Notes: generated from the sequence alone by a model not told the origin. A stretch of DNA of 64,000 nt from Blastochloris sulfoviridis (GCF_008630065.1 NZ_VWPL01000019.1:1-64000), one strand, 5' to 3'. Positions 31,838-43,924 are shown, numbered from the stretch's first letter. Program-made: numbers and translations.

Positions 31838-33237
31838 GCCGCCTGTGTAGCACCCCGCGGCAGCAGGATCACCACCTTCAGGCCTGGGGAATTGTCGGCA
31901 AGGGCCAGGATACCGCCATGCAGGCGGGCCACCGCCGCCGCCAGCGACAGGCCGAGCCCGGAGCCCGGCCGCGAGCGCGAGGATTCCAGGCGCACGAATC
32001 GTTCGACCGCCCGCTCGCGGTCGTCGGCGTCGATGCCGGGGCCGCGGTCGGCGACCGTGAGCACGACGACGTCGCCGTCGTTGCGGACGGCGATGGTGAT
32101 CTCGCGCTCTCCGGCCTCGCCGTCCTGCGGCAGGCCGTATTTGAGGGCGTTGTCGACCAGGTTGGCCAGCGCCTGGCCGATCAGCTCGCGGCTGCCGCTG
32201 AGCGGCACCGGCTCGGGTGCATCGACGATCAGGGTCACCGCCTTCTCCTCGGCCACCGGCTCGTAGAGCTCGCCGACGGTCTGGACGACCTCGGCGGCGT
32301 CGAGGTCGGTCATCTCGCCGTCGACGCGGCCGGCCTCGGCGCGGGCGATCATCAGCAGGGCGTTGAAGGTGCCGATCAGGCCGTCGGCCTCGGCGATAGT
32401 GTCCTCCAGCGCCGCCCGCCAGTCGTCCTCGGTCCGGGCGGTGCGCAGCGCCTCCTCGGCGCGGTTGCGCAGCCGGGTCAGCGGCGTCTTGAGGTCATGG
32501 GCGATGTTGTCGGACACCTCCTTCAGCCCGCGCATCAGGCCCTCGATGCGCTCCAGCATGGCATTGAGCGAGGAGCCGAGCCGGTCGAACTCGTCGCCGG
32601 TGCCGGCGACCGGCAGGCGTTCGCTGAGATTGCCGTCCATGATCGCCTTGGCCGAGGCGCCGATGGCGTCGACCCGCCGCAGCACGCGGGTGGTGACGAA
32701 GGCGCCGCCGGTGATCCCCAGGATCAGCACCACCGCCAGGGCCCAGCGCATCGGCCGCGCCAGCACGGCATGCACCTTCTCGCGCTCCTCGAGGTCGCGG
32801 CCGATCACCAGCCGAAAGCCGCCGGGCAGCACGAAGGCGCGGGCCATGGCGCGCAGCTCGCGGCCGTCGGCCTCCTCCATCCGGCGGTAGCGGATGTCCG
32901 CCCACCCTTCGGCGGACAGATGGCTGCCCGGCAGCTCGGCGATGTTGCCGGCCAGCGTCTCGCCCTGGAAGGTGGTGAGCAGATAGATGTTGGAGCCGGG
33001 CTGGCGCGAGCGCCAGTCGACCACCGCCGCCAGACGGCGGATGCCGCCGCGGGAATAGATGTCCGACAGCGCCGCGATCTCGGCGTCGAGCGTCTCCTGG
33101 ACCTGGCTGAACAGCAGCACCTGGGTGTGCCAGCCGAGATAGGCCACCAGCGTGGCGGCGAAGGCCAGGAACACGGCCAGATACACGGCCATGATCTTGA
33201 AGGCCGTGGTGCGGAGAAGCTTACCGAATGCCGTCAC
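31834..33237 (-). CDS. sensor histidine kinase of the degP operon
   Basis: 467 residues with a membrane helix at about 13-35, a periplasmic sensor loop to about 160, a second helix (163-183), a HAMP domain (about 184-240), the H-box VSDNIAHDLKTPLTRL with phosphoacceptor His247, and an ATPase domain with N-box LVDNALKYG, G1 DRGPGIDADD and G2 GSGLGLSL. The gene overlaps the response regulator upstream by 17 bases and glnE downstream by four. With degP in front, it probably senses envelope or periplasmic protein stress. Confidence 0.92.
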   Translation of the reverse strand: MTAFGKLLRTTAFKIMAVYLAVFLAFAATLVAYLGWHTQVLLFSQVQETLDAEIAALSDIYSRGGIRRLAAVVDWRSRQPGSNIYLLTTFQGETLAGNIAELPGSHLSAEGWADIRYRRMEEADGRELRAMARAFVLPGGFRLVIGRDLEEREKVHAVLARPMRWALAVVLILGITGGAFVTTRVLRRVDAIGASAKAIMDGNLSERLPVAGTGDEFDRLGSSLNAMLERIEGLMRGLKEVSDNIAHDLKTPLTRLRNRAEEALRTARTEDDWRAALEDTIAEADGLIGTFNALLMIARAEAGRVDGEMTDLDAAEVVQTVGELYEPVAEEKAVTLIVDAPEPVPLSGSRELIGQALANLVDNALKYGLPQDGEAGEREITIAVRNDGDVVVLTVADRGPGIDADDRERAVERFVRLESSRSRPGSGLGLSLAAAVARLHGGILALADNSPGLKVVILLPRGATQAA

Positions 33238-33901
33238 GGATCACGTATCCCGCCCCGCGCATGGTGTGCAGCAGGGGCTTGGAGAAGCCCTTGTCGATCT
33301 TCGAGCGCAGCCGGGAGATATGGACGTCGATGACGTTGGTCTGCGGGTCGAAATGATAGTCCCAGACGTTCTCCAGCAGCATGGTGCGGGTCACCACCTG
33401 GCCGGCATGGGTCATCAGATATTCGAGCAGGCGGAACTCGCGCGGCTGCAGCACGATCTCGGTGCCGGCGCGGGTGACCCGGCGGGCGAGGCGGTCGAGC
33501 TCGAGATCGGCGACCTTGAGCACGGTCGCAGCCGCCGCCGGGGTGCGGCGGCGGGCCAGCGCCTCGACGCGGGCGAGCAGCTCGGAGAAGGCGTAGGGCT
33601 TGGGCAGATAGTCGTCGCCGCCGGCCCGCAGGCCCCGCACCCGGTCGTCCACCTGGCCGAGGGCCGAGAGGATCAGCACCGGGGTCTGGCGGTCCTCGGC
33701 GCGCAGCGTCTCGATCACCGACAGGCCGTCGCGCTTGGGCAGCATGCGGTCGACCACCAGCACGTCGTAGTCGCCCTCGCGGGCCATGTGCAGCCCGTCC
33801 TCGCCGTCGGCGGCATGGTCGGCGAGGTGGCCGGATTCGCCGAACGCCTTGACGATGTACTCGGCGGCGGCGATGTCATCCTCGATCACCAGAATGCGCA
33901 T
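33221..33901 (-). CDS. OmpR-family response regulator of the degP operon
   Basis: 226 residues: receiver with Asp8/Asp9, phosphoacceptor Asp51 (VVDRMLPKRDG), Ser79 and Lys101, then a winged-helix domain with LQPREFRLLEYLMTHAGQVVTR, TNVIDVHISRLRSKIDK and LHTMRGAGYV. I chose the ATG at 33901 (MRILVIEDD); the open frame runs further up to 34027 but lacks similarity. It is the cognate partner of the overlapping kinase gene. Confidence 0.92.
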   Translation of the reverse strand: MRILVIEDDIAAAEYIVKAFGESGHLADHAADGEDGLHMAREGDYDVLVVDRMLPKRDGLSVIETLRAEDRQTPVLILSALGQVDDRVRGLRAGGDDYLPKPYAFSELLARVEALARRRTPAAAATVLKVADLELDRLARRVTRAGTEIVLQPREFRLLEYLMTHAGQVVTRTMLLENVWDYHFDPQTNVIDVHISRLRSKIDKGFSKPLLHTMRGAGYVIRDGIR

Positions 33902-34079
33902 GACGGACTCCAGCGGCGCCGCAGCGGCGACTCGGCAGACGGACATCGCACTATCCTCTTCCAGACCGGGCCGTAAAGAACGGCCCCGGCGGCGTTTGAG
34001 CCTTCCGGCCGGCCATAAGCCTGTCACCCCTGTCGTCGGTCTGAGCTGTCACCCATGTTTCCGGTCAGGCCCCCCTTTT

Positions 34080-34232
34080 CCCTCTCCCCTTGCGGGAGAG
34101 GGTGGCGAGACCGAGCGTCAGCGAGGTCGCGCCGGGTGAGGGGTACATACGGCGTGCGCTGGGGAATTTACCCCTCACCCGCCTCGCGATCTTCGATCGC
34201 TCGGCACCCTCTCCCGCAAGGGGAGAGGGAAA
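34080..34232. repeat. palindromic repeat, family B (copy 1)
   Basis: Outer arms CCCTCTCCCCTTGCGGGAGA and CCCTCTCCCGCAAGGGGAGA enclose GGGTGGCGAGACCGAGCGTC, GTCGCGCCGGGTGAGGGGTA and the mirrored CCCCTCACCCGCCTCGCGAT. Other copies are at about 39195, 47797 and 53225. Confidence 0.88.
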
Positions 34233-34267
34233 AGGGGCCGAGCGATCACCCGCAGCCCGCCAGAAAA

Positions 34268-34479
34268 AGTATGGGCGGGAGGCAGCTGCCTCCCGCCACC
34301 CGGGAACGAGAAGTATGGGCGGGAGGCAACTGCCTCCCGCCACCCGGAAACGAGAAGTATGGGCGGGAGGCAACTGCCTCCCGCCACCCGAAAACGAAGA
34401 AGTATGGGCGGGAGGCAACTGCCTCCCGCCACCCGAAAACGAAGAAGTATGGGCGGGAGGCAACGGCCTCCCGCCCATG
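34268..34479. repeat. five tandem 44-45-bp hairpin repeats
   Basis: Units start at 34268, 34312, 34356, 34401 and 34446 (AGTATGGGCGGGAGGCAACT...). Each contains a strong inverted repeat, GGCGGGAGGCA-AC-TGCCTCCCGCC, followed by ACCCGGAAACGAGA or ACCCGAAAACGAAGA. Periods are 44, 44, 45 and 45 bases. The last unit is divergent (GGCAACGGCC). The array lies between the degP gene end and the response regulator start inside the operon transcript. Confidence 0.9.
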
Positions 34480-34648
34480 GCGCCCGGCGGGGTAGGGGGG
34501 CGACGGGGAACTCCGCCGAGCGCAACGTCTGTCGGTCGGGGACGGACCGAGCAGTGGCACCTGTGAACGGTCGGTCTGAGCCGACCAGGAGCGTCATCCG
34601 ATCAGACGCTCCAAAACCTTCTCTGACGCTCCAAGTTTTTGAGTTGTC

Positions 34649-34692
34649 GCATTCTCTTTCGCAAAACCGGTTCCCACTTTTGCGGAGAATGC
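34649..34692. repeat. 44-bp rhizobial palindrome (copy 1)
   Basis: GCATTCTCTTTCGCAAAACC, GGTTCCCACTTTTGCG, GAGAATGC: the ends GCATTCTC/GAGAATGC and the inner CGCAAAA/TTTTGCG pair. It ends two bases before the degP stop codon. The second copy (46495-46538) has the same 44-base length. Elements of this form are widespread in Hyphomicrobiales; their function is not known to me. Confidence 0.75.
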
Positions 34693-34694
34693 TC

Positions 34695-36248
34695 TTAGGA
34701 TTGACCGACCTGAAGGGCGACGAACCGGCTGGAGCCGCCGGTCTTGACCCGCACCAGCACGGTGCGGCGCTTGTCCTTGCGGGCCGCTTCGAGGGCATCG
34801 CGCACGTCGCTGGCGCTCGTCACGGTGCGGCCATTGACGTCGAGGATCAGGTCGCCGTCGCGCAGGCCGGCGGTCGCGGCCGGACTGTCCGGCTCGACGT
34901 CGCGCACCGCCACGCCCTTGCCGCCCGGCCCCGGCGCCAGCGTGAGGCCGAGGCGGGGGATATCGCGGTCGCCCGCGCTATCCTCGCTGTCGGCGCGCTG
35001 GGCGCGCTGCTCGTCGGGGAACTTGCCCGGCGTGAGCTCGATGGTGCGCTCCTTGCGGTCGCTGACCACGGTGAGCTTGATCGGCTCGCCCGGCTTCTCG
35101 GCGGCGATCTGCTTGGCGAGGTCGCGGGCGTCCTTCACCGGCTTGCCATTGACCGCGGTGATGACGTCGCCGCTCTTGATGCCGGCCTTGGCGGCGGGGC
35201 CGCCGGCCTGCGGCTCGGTCACCAGCGCGCCCTGCGCCTTGGCGAGGCCCAGGCTGTCGGCGAGGTCGGTGTTCACGGGCTGGATCTGCACGCCGATCCA
35301 GCCGCGGGTGACCGTGCCGTTCTCGCGCAGGCTGGCGACCACCGTCCGCACCGTGTCGGCGGGGATGGCGAAGGCGATGCCGACGCTGCCGCCCGACGGC
35401 GAGAAGATGGCGGTGTTGACGCCGATCACCTCGCCGTCGAGGTTGAAGGTCGGGCCGCCCGAATTGCCGCGGTTCACCGGCGCGTCGATCTGGACGAAGT
35501 CGTCATAGGGGCCCGAGCCGATGTCGCGGCCGCGCGCCGAGACGATGCCGGCGGTGACCGTGCCGCCGAGGCCGAACGGATTGCCGACCGCCACCACCCA
35601 GTCGCCGATGCGCGGCGTCTTGGCGCCGAGCGTGACGAACGGGAACGGGCCGTCGCCGTCGATCTTGAGCAAGGCAAGGTCGGTGCGCGGATCGGTGCCG
35701 ACCACCTTGGCGGTGAGGGTGCGGCCGTCGTCGGTGACCACCTCGACGCTCACGGCGTTGTCGACGACGTGGTTGTTGGTCACCACATAGCCGTCGGGGG
35801 TGATGAAGAAGCCGGAGCCCTGCGACTGGCCGAAGCGGTGCGGCGGCCGCGGCGGGCCGAAGCCGTGCGGGGAGCGGCCGAACCGCTCGCCGAACTCGCG
35901 GAAGAAGCGGTCCATGCCGCCCGGCGGCATCGCATCGTCCTCGTCGAACTGCATCCGCTCGGCGACGGGCTGGGACTTGACCTTGACGCTGACCACCGCC
36001 GGGCGCACGCGCTCGACCACATCCGCAAAGCTGAACGAGGCGGCGGTGAGGCGGTTCGGCGTGCTCTGGAGCTGGGCCGTCTGGGACTGAACCTGGGTTT
36101 CGGCCATCGCGACGTCGCGCACGATCAGCGGCGACAGGCCGGCTGTGCCGGCGCCGAGCAGCGCCAGCAGGGCCACGCCAGCCATCAGCCGGCCGCGGCG
36201 GCGAGCCGGCGGCGGATCGAACTGGGGGGAGTTCGCAAGGGGGGACAT
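34695..36248 (-). CDS. degP: Do-family periplasmic serine protease
   Basis: DegP-type protease/chaperone for damaged envelope proteins, 517 residues. It has an N-terminal membrane/signal segment (about 20-45, then AMAE), the trypsin fold with His160 (VVTNNHVV), Asp190 (TDLALLK) and Ser263 (NRGNSGGPTF), and two PDZ domains (about 285-375 and 415-505, RGWIGVQIQP and RLGLTLAPGPGGKG). ATG 36248 gives a clean signal-anchor start. It heads the operon with the regulator, kinase and glnE, though almost 800 bases with repeats separate it from the regulator, so a second promoter may exist there. Confidence 0.95.
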   Translation of the reverse strand: MSPLANSPQFDPPPARRRGRLMAGVALLALLGAGTAGLSPLIVRDVAMAETQVQSQTAQLQSTPNRLTAASFSFADVVERVRPAVVSVKVKSQPVAERMQFDEDDAMPPGGMDRFFREFGERFGRSPHGFGPPRPPHRFGQSQGSGFFITPDGYVVTNNHVVDNAVSVEVVTDDGRTLTAKVVGTDPRTDLALLKIDGDGPFPFVTLGAKTPRIGDWVVAVGNPFGLGGTVTAGIVSARGRDIGSGPYDDFVQIDAPVNRGNSGGPTFNLDGEVIGVNTAIFSPSGGSVGIAFAIPADTVRTVVASLRENGTVTRGWIGVQIQPVNTDLADSLGLAKAQGALVTEPQAGGPAAKAGIKSGDVITAVNGKPVKDARDLAKQIAAEKPGEPIKLTVVSDRKERTIELTPGKFPDEQRAQRADSEDSAGDRDIPRLGLTLAPGPGGKGVAVRDVEPDSPAATAGLRDGDLILDVNGRTVTSASDVRDALEAARKDKRRTVLVRVKTGGSSRFVALQVGQS

Positions 36249-36387
36249 GATGGTCGTCTCTCTCCGTTCAGGGCGTTGCGCCCCGGTTCGCTGGAGAGAT
36301 TGACGCCGCGCACCTTACCGCGGGCTGGCGCATCGATGAAAATTTCGTAACCTCGTCAGGTCCGTAAGGTTAACCTGCCGCCGCCTG

Positions 36388-36646
36388 TCATCCCGGCCGA
36401 GCGCCAGAGAGCCGGGATCGTCCAGCTTCGTGCCCCGTCATCCCGGACGGCGCGCAGCGCCGAGCCGGGATCGTCATCCGGAAAAGGCACCCCTTCCGGA
36501 GAACGATCCCGGGTCGCGCACCTGCGGTGCTGCCCGGGACGACGGCTTGAGGAGGCGTAGGGCGCAATAACGCAGCGTATTCCGCCATTTGACCATCACC
36601 GCCGGCCGGCATGACCGGCGCAATACGCTTCGCTATTGCGCCCTAC
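36388..36646. repeat. family A repeats followed by a family C repeat
   Basis: Family A pieces run from about 36388 to 36543. A family C palindrome follows: left arm 36557-36586 (with ATAACGCAGCG and TTCCGCC variants) and right arm 36617-36646 (consensus). The C copy here has the longest centre (30 bases). These fill the 427-base gap between the divergent start of degP and the end of the PAS kinase gene. Confidence 0.85.
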
Positions 36647-36675
36647 GGCGCGCGCCGGAGACCGCCTCCGCCGCC

Positions 36676-38949
<2,274 letters not shown>

Positions 38950-39194
38950 CGCCCTGCCTCCGATGAAAATAGTCGATGGAAATAGGCTGGAGGGACTGCC
39001 GCATCTCTCCGAATCACTGTCGATTGGAATCGAATCGGGGGTGCCTTGTCCAGCACTTCCGCGTGTAGCGGGCGGTTGTGACTCGACGCGTGCGCGAGCG
39101 ATGAAATTGCGCAACACTGCGCCCCGACAGGGCCGGCAACGCCGTGAAACTTGAGGCTTTCGCAACGGTTTTTGGCTGATCGGCCGGGCCTCTT

Positions 39195-39392
39195 TTTCCC
39201 TCTCCCCTTGTGGGAGAGGGTGGCGAGCGATCGCCAGATCGCGAGGCGGGTGAGGGGTGAATCTTCCAGCACACGCCGTATGTACCCCTCACCCGGCTCG
39301 ACCTCGTTTCACTCGGTCTCGCCACCCTCTCCCACAAGAGCCTGCGCCCGGGCGCGCGCAAGCGCGGCCCGGGTGGGAGAGGGAAGAGGGCG
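39195..39392. repeat. palindromic repeat, family B (copy 2) with 39-bp loop insert
   Basis: A full B copy in which the right terminal hairpin (CCCTCTCCCAC...GTGGGAGAGGG) carries an extra 39 bases at 39336-39374 beginning AAGAGCCTGCGCCCGGGCGC. The exact reverse complement of this insert occurs in the corresponding hairpin of the copy at 53234-53272. Confidence 0.85.
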
Positions 39393-39444
39393 GCTCACGG
39401 CCGGAGGCCATTTCGAGCCGATCAAGCGGAAGCCGAATGAGGCC

Positions 39445-42084
39445 TCAGCCCAGCGAGCGCTCGACGATGTCGCGCACGTCCGACGACAGCGCGTCGGTCG
39501 CCGCGATCCGCCGCAGCACGGCCTCGGCGGCCGCGCGCCGCACCGGCTCCAGCGCCCGCCAGCTCTTGAACGCCGCGAGCAGCCGCGCCGCGACCTGCGG
39601 GTTCTTGGGATCGAGCTCCAGCACCAGCCCCGCCACCAGCTCGAATCCGGCGCCGTCGGGGCGGTTGAACTGGGTCTGGTTGGCGGTGGCGAACGAGGCG
39701 ATGAGCGAGCGCACCCGGTTGGGGTTGGCGGTGGAGAAGGCGGGGTGCGCCATCAGCGCCCGCACTCGCTCCAGCGTGCCGGCCTCCGGGATGCAGGCCT
39801 GCAGCGCGAACCACTTGTCGACCACCAGATGGTCGCGCGCATAGCGCTCGTAGAAGCTGGCGAGCGCCGTCTCGCGCGCCGGGGCGCCGTTCAGCGCCAG
39901 CACCGACAGCGCGGCGAACCGGTCGGTCATATTGTCGGCGCTCTCGAACTGGGCGAGCGCGGCCTCGAACGCCGCCGGCTCGCCGGCCGCCGCCAGGAGA
40001 TCGAGGCAGGCATTGCGCAGCGCCCGCCGGCCGGCGCTGTCGGCGTCGGGCGTGTAGGGGCGGCCGTCGGCGCCGCCGAGCGAGGCCAGGAGCCGCGCCG
40101 ACAGCGCCCGCGCCAGCGCCGCCCGCAATTCGCTGCGCACCGCGAACACCAGGTCCGGATCGACGTCGCTGCCGATCTCGCGGGCGATGTCGGCCTCCGA
40201 GGGCATGGTCAGCACCTGCGCCGCGAACGCCGGGTCGCGCCCGGCATCGTCGAGCGCGCGGCCGAGCGCGGCGACCAGTGCTTCGGCGGACGCCGGCTGG
40301 CGCTGGTCGCGGCGGGCAGCGACGGCGGCGAGCAGATGGCGCATCGCCAGCGTCTGCGCCGACTGCCAGCGGTTGAACGGGTCGCAATCGTGGCGCACGA
40401 GGAACAGCAGGTCGTCCTCGGTCAGATTGGCGGTGAGCTTGATCGGCGCCGAGAAGCCGCGATTGAGCGAGGGCACCGGCCGCGCCGGCACGTCGCGGAA
40501 CACGAACACCTGGTGGGCGCGGTCGATCTCGATCACCCCGTCGTGCCGGCCGCCGCCTTCGAGCGCCAGCGGCAGGTCGGCGCCGTCCGGACCGACGAGG
40601 CCGAGCTTGAGCGGGATGGTCGCCGGCTGCTTGACCGGCTGGCCGGGCGTCGCCGGCACGATCTGCGCCACCTCCAGCCGATAGCTGCGCTCGCGCGCAT
40701 CGAAGCTGCCGGTAACCGTGACCTCGGGCGTGCCGGCCTGCGCGTACCACAGCGCGAACGGCGCCAGATCCCGCCCCGAGGCGTCGGCGAAGCAGGCGAG
40801 GAAATCCTCCACCGTCGCGGCGTGCCCGTCATGGCGGGCGAAATAGAGGTCCATGCCGGCCCGGAAGGTCTCCGCCCCCAGCAGGGTTTTCAGCATGCGG
40901 ATGACCTCGGCGCCCTTCTCATAGACCGTCGCCGTGTAGAAGTTGTTGATCTCGTGATAGATTTCGGGCCGCACCGGGTGGGCGAGCGGCCCGCCGTCCT
41001 CGGCGAACTGGTGGCTTTTGAGCAGCCGCACGTCGGCGATGCGCTTCACCGGGCGCGAGCGCTGGTCGGACGAGAACTCCTGGTCGCGGAAGACGGTGAG
41101 GCCCTCCTTCAGGCAGAGCTGGAACCAGTCGCGGCAGGTGATGCGGTTGCCGGTCCAGTTGTGGAAGTACTCGTGGGCGATGATCGCCTCGATATTGGCA
41201 TAGTCGGTGTCGGTGGCGGTGTCGGGCGAGGCGAGCACGTATTTGTCGTTGAAGATGTTGAGGCCCTTGTTCTCCATCGCCCCCATGTTGAAGTCGGACA
41301 CGGCGACGATGTTGAACAGGTCGAGGTCGTATTCGCGGCCGAACGCGGTCTCGTCCCAGCGCATGGCGCGCTTCAGCGCGTCCATGGCGTAGCCGCAGCG
41401 GCCCTCATTGCCGGGCTCGACATAGATGGCGAGATCGACCTTGCGCCCCGACGCGGTGACGAAGCCGTCCGTCACCGACGCGAGGTTGCCGCCGACCAGC
41501 GCGAACAGATAGCAGGGCTTGGGGAAGGGATCGTGCCACACCGCGTAGTGGCGATCGGTGCCGGCAATGTCGCCGGCCTCGATCCGGTTGCCGTTGGCCA
41601 GCAGCACCGGCGCCTCGGCGCGCTCGGCCTCGATGCGGGTGGTGTAGACCGCCAGCACGTCCGGCCGGTCGGGAAAATAGGTGATGCGGCGAAACCCTTC
41701 GGCCTCGCACTGGGTGCAATAGGTGCCGCGCGAGCGGTAGAGCCCCATGAGCTGGGTGTTGGCGCAAGGGTCGAGCCGGGTGGTCAGCGTCAGCGCCAGC
41801 GGCCGCGGCGGCGGCACCGGGATAGTCAGCGTGCTGGCGGTGACCTCGAAGGCGTTGGGGCGCAGCGGCCAGTCGTCGAGCGCGATCGAGGTCAGCGTCA
41901 GCCCGTCGCCGTCGAGCACGATCGGCGCGTCCGGCCGCCCGGCCGGGTTGGGGCGGAGCGCCAGCTTCGCCGTCACCAGGGTCTCGGTCGGGTGCAACCG
42001 CACGTCGAGGTCGACGGTGTCGACCAGCCAGTCGGGGGGGCGATAGTCCGTCAGACGGACGGGGCGGGCAGCCTCGGTGCGCAT
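39445..42084 (-). CDS. pepN: aminopeptidase N (M1 family)
   Basis: A cytosolic zinc exopeptidase of 879 residues. The active site is HEYFHNWTGNRIT (His304, His308, catalytic Glu305) with the third zinc ligand Glu in LKEGLTVFRDQEF (about 327), and the exopeptidase motif GAMENKGLNIFN lies about 40 residues upstream. The N-terminal beta domain and the C-terminal helical domain (DUF3458-like) are complete, as in E. coli PepN. ATG 42084 (MRTEAARPVRL) is preferred; an ATG at 42108 would add eight residues. It stands alone. Confidence 0.95.
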   Translation of the reverse strand: MRTEAARPVRLTDYRPPDWLVDTVDLDVRLHPTETLVTAKLALRPNPAGRPDAPIVLDGDGLTLTSIALDDWPLRPNAFEVTASTLTIPVPPPRPLALTLTTRLDPCANTQLMGLYRSRGTYCTQCEAEGFRRITYFPDRPDVLAVYTTRIEAERAEAPVLLANGNRIEAGDIAGTDRHYAVWHDPFPKPCYLFALVGGNLASVTDGFVTASGRKVDLAIYVEPGNEGRCGYAMDALKRAMRWDETAFGREYDLDLFNIVAVSDFNMGAMENKGLNIFNDKYVLASPDTATDTDYANIEAIIAHEYFHNWTGNRITCRDWFQLCLKEGLTVFRDQEFSSDQRSRPVKRIADVRLLKSHQFAEDGGPLAHPVRPEIYHEINNFYTATVYEKGAEVIRMLKTLLGAETFRAGMDLYFARHDGHAATVEDFLACFADASGRDLAPFALWYAQAGTPEVTVTGSFDARERSYRLEVAQIVPATPGQPVKQPATIPLKLGLVGPDGADLPLALEGGGRHDGVIEIDRAHQVFVFRDVPARPVPSLNRGFSAPIKLTANLTEDDLLFLVRHDCDPFNRWQSAQTLAMRHLLAAVAARRDQRQPASAEALVAALGRALDDAGRDPAFAAQVLTMPSEADIAREIGSDVDPDLVFAVRSELRAALARALSARLLASLGGADGRPYTPDADSAGRRALRNACLDLLAAAGEPAAFEAALAQFESADNMTDRFAALSVLALNGAPARETALASFYERYARDHLVVDKWFALQACIPEAGTLERVRALMAHPAFSTANPNRVRSLIASFATANQTQFNRPDGAGFELVAGLVLELDPKNPQVAARLLAAFKSWRALEPVRRAAAEAVLRRIAATDALSSDVRDIVERSLG

Positions 42085-42444
42085 CGGTGTTCTCGGGATT
42101 GGGAACATTCGATGTAGACTGTTCGGCCCGCGTTAGAAAGACGCAGGTTGGCCGCCGGCGGTACGGATGCGGCGGATCGGGCCGGAGCGTCTGCCATCAT
42201 GAATCGCCCCCCACCCGGATCGCCAACGCGGTCCGACCTTTCCGTGAGGGACGGGGAGAGGTGACGGAAGCGCCTCTCTTACCTCCGCGTGCGGGGAGAG
42301 ATTAAGAACACCGCGAGCGGGTGAGGGGCAACCTTGGGCGTCGCCCGCAAGGACGGGAACCGCCCTGGCGAACGAGACTGCATCAGCTCAAGAACTTGAG
42401 TGACGCCGGACCGCTTCGCTGCGATCGGGGGACGCGGCGTCTGG
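42085..42444. other. intergenic region pepN-CDF with degraded repeat
   Basis: The 360 bases hold a degraded family B-like remnant (GACGGGGAGAGGTGACGG, GAGCGGGTGAGGGGCAAC near 42248-42341) and CTCAAGAACTTGAG, a 14-base palindrome at 42388-42401. No gene is visible. Confidence 0.5.
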
Positions 42445-43818
42445 TCACCCGGACGCCGCGTGGCGCTTCGGCTCGGCGTGGCCGATCGCCCGCGTCACCT
42501 CCGGCATGGCGGTCTTGAGCCGCCGCTCCAGCGCGTCGACCGCCTCGTGCACCTGGGCGACCGCCGCCGTCTCGTCGGCGCGGCAGTGGAAATTCACCAC
42601 CAGCCCGTCGCGGGTGCGGCGCAGCCGCACATTGTGCACGTCCGACAGCAGCGGATCGCCGTCGAGCAGCGTGCGCAGAAGCTCGGCGACGGCGCTGCTG
42701 TCGGCCTCCTGGCCGGCGAGACCCTGCGTCTGCAGCGGCTCGATGTGGGTCTCGACCTCGGCCTTGGCGCCGAGCTCGCCGCGGATCGACTGTTCGAGCT
42801 CGGTGGCGACCTGATGGGCGCGGCCGAGGCTCATCGCCCCGTCCACCTCCAGGTCGAGCGCCACCGCCAGCCGCTCGGGCAGATGGTGCACGGTGACGTG
42901 GTGGATCGCCAGCCCGCGATGGGCGGCGATCACCTGGATGCGCTCCAGCATCGATTCGTCGTCGAGCGCCACCGCCACGGTGGTGACGGTGACATCGGCA
43001 TTGTCGAGCAGCCCGGCGATGGCCGCCCGGATCGCCGTCTTGGTGTCGGCGATGCGCTCCAGCGAATGGGTGCGCGGCACCTGCACCGTGGCCTCGACGA
43101 AATGCTGCGGCCCGACCTGCCGGGTGCGCACCCGGTCGACCGCGACCACCCCGTCGATGCCGCGCAGCGCGGCGGTGACGCGCTCGGCGGCGCCGGCCGG
43201 CGCGGTATCCAGCAGCGTGTCGATGGTGTGCCGGCCGAGCCGCACCGCCAGGATCGCGATCAGGATGGCCACCGCGATCGCCGCCGCCGAATCGCCCCAG
43301 CCATAGCCCGCGAACGACAGCGCGATGCCGATCAGCACCGGGATCGAGCCGAAGAAGTCGGAGGCGAAATGCATGGCGTCGCCGGCCAGCGCCTGGCTCT
43401 GGGTCTTGATCGCCACCCGCCGCAGCGCCAGCGCCCGCCAGCCATTCACCGCCATCTCGATGCCGAGCACGATGAACGGGATCACCGTGAAGGTCATCGG
43501 CGTGGTCTCGCCGCGCAGCCGCGTGACCGCCTCGACCAGCACGCCGCCGGCCACCAGCAGCAGCAGCGCGGTCTGGATCAGCGCCGCCAGGCTCTCGATC
43601 TTGCCGTGGCCGTATTGGTGCTTGGCGTCGGGCGGCCGGTCGGCCAGGCGCACCGCGACCCAGGTGACGATGGTGGCGCCGAGGTCGATCAGGCTGTGCA
43701 GCGCGTCGCTGATCAGCGCCAGGCTGCCGATGGCGATGCCGACGCCGAACTTCGCGGCGGCGAGCACACCGCTCGCAACCATCGACACGGTGGTGACGCG
43801 TTCCTTCTCGCTGGCCAT
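42445..43818 (-). CDS. cation diffusion facilitator (CDF) metal exporter
   Basis: A 457-residue inner-membrane antiporter exporting divalent metals. Six membrane helices lie in residues 10-225. The metal-site motif of helix 2 is SDALHSLID, that of helix 5 is ALAGDAMHFASDFFG, and the cytoplasmic loop carries HQYGHGKIES. The C-terminal dimer domain (about 225-330) is followed by a second ferredoxin-like repeat (about 340-450), making it longer than the usual 300 residues. Whether Zn, Fe, Co or Mn is transported cannot be told. Confidence 0.9.
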   Translation of the reverse strand: MASEKERVTTVSMVASGVLAAAKFGVGIAIGSLALISDALHSLIDLGATIVTWVAVRLADRPPDAKHQYGHGKIESLAALIQTALLLLVAGGVLVEAVTRLRGETTPMTFTVIPFIVLGIEMAVNGWRALALRRVAIKTQSQALAGDAMHFASDFFGSIPVLIGIALSFAGYGWGDSAAAIAVAILIAILAVRLGRHTIDTLLDTAPAGAAERVTAALRGIDGVVAVDRVRTRQVGPQHFVEATVQVPRTHSLERIADTKTAIRAAIAGLLDNADVTVTTVAVALDDESMLERIQVIAAHRGLAIHHVTVHHLPERLAVALDLEVDGAMSLGRAHQVATELEQSIRGELGAKAEVETHIEPLQTQGLAGQEADSSAVAELLRTLLDGDPLLSDVHNVRLRRTRDGLVVNFHCRADETAAVAQVHEAVDALERRLKTAMPEVTRAIGHAEPKRHAASG

Positions 43819-43924
43819 GGCGGAGGCTTAGGCGGGGGAGAGCGGCGCCGTCAACCGACCTCGGGTCGCAGGCTGTGCCGGCGTGCCGGGTGAGGCGAAG
43901 CCCGGATTTGTCCCGTTCCGTGGG

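Noticed and set aside
34268-34479. CRISPR array
   Set aside because: Units are 44-45 bases with nearly identical inner sequence, so there are no unique spacers, and no cas genes are near.
34090-34798. Open frames with repeated WAGGNCLPP-like peptides across the 44-45-bp array
   Set aside because: The period is 44 in part of the array and so not in frame, the peptide arises from the hairpin repeat, and there is no ribosome site.
42478-42516. A longer C-terminal extension of the CDF protein as a separate gene
   Set aside because: The sequence is continuous with the transporter frame and reads as a second dimerisation-like domain.
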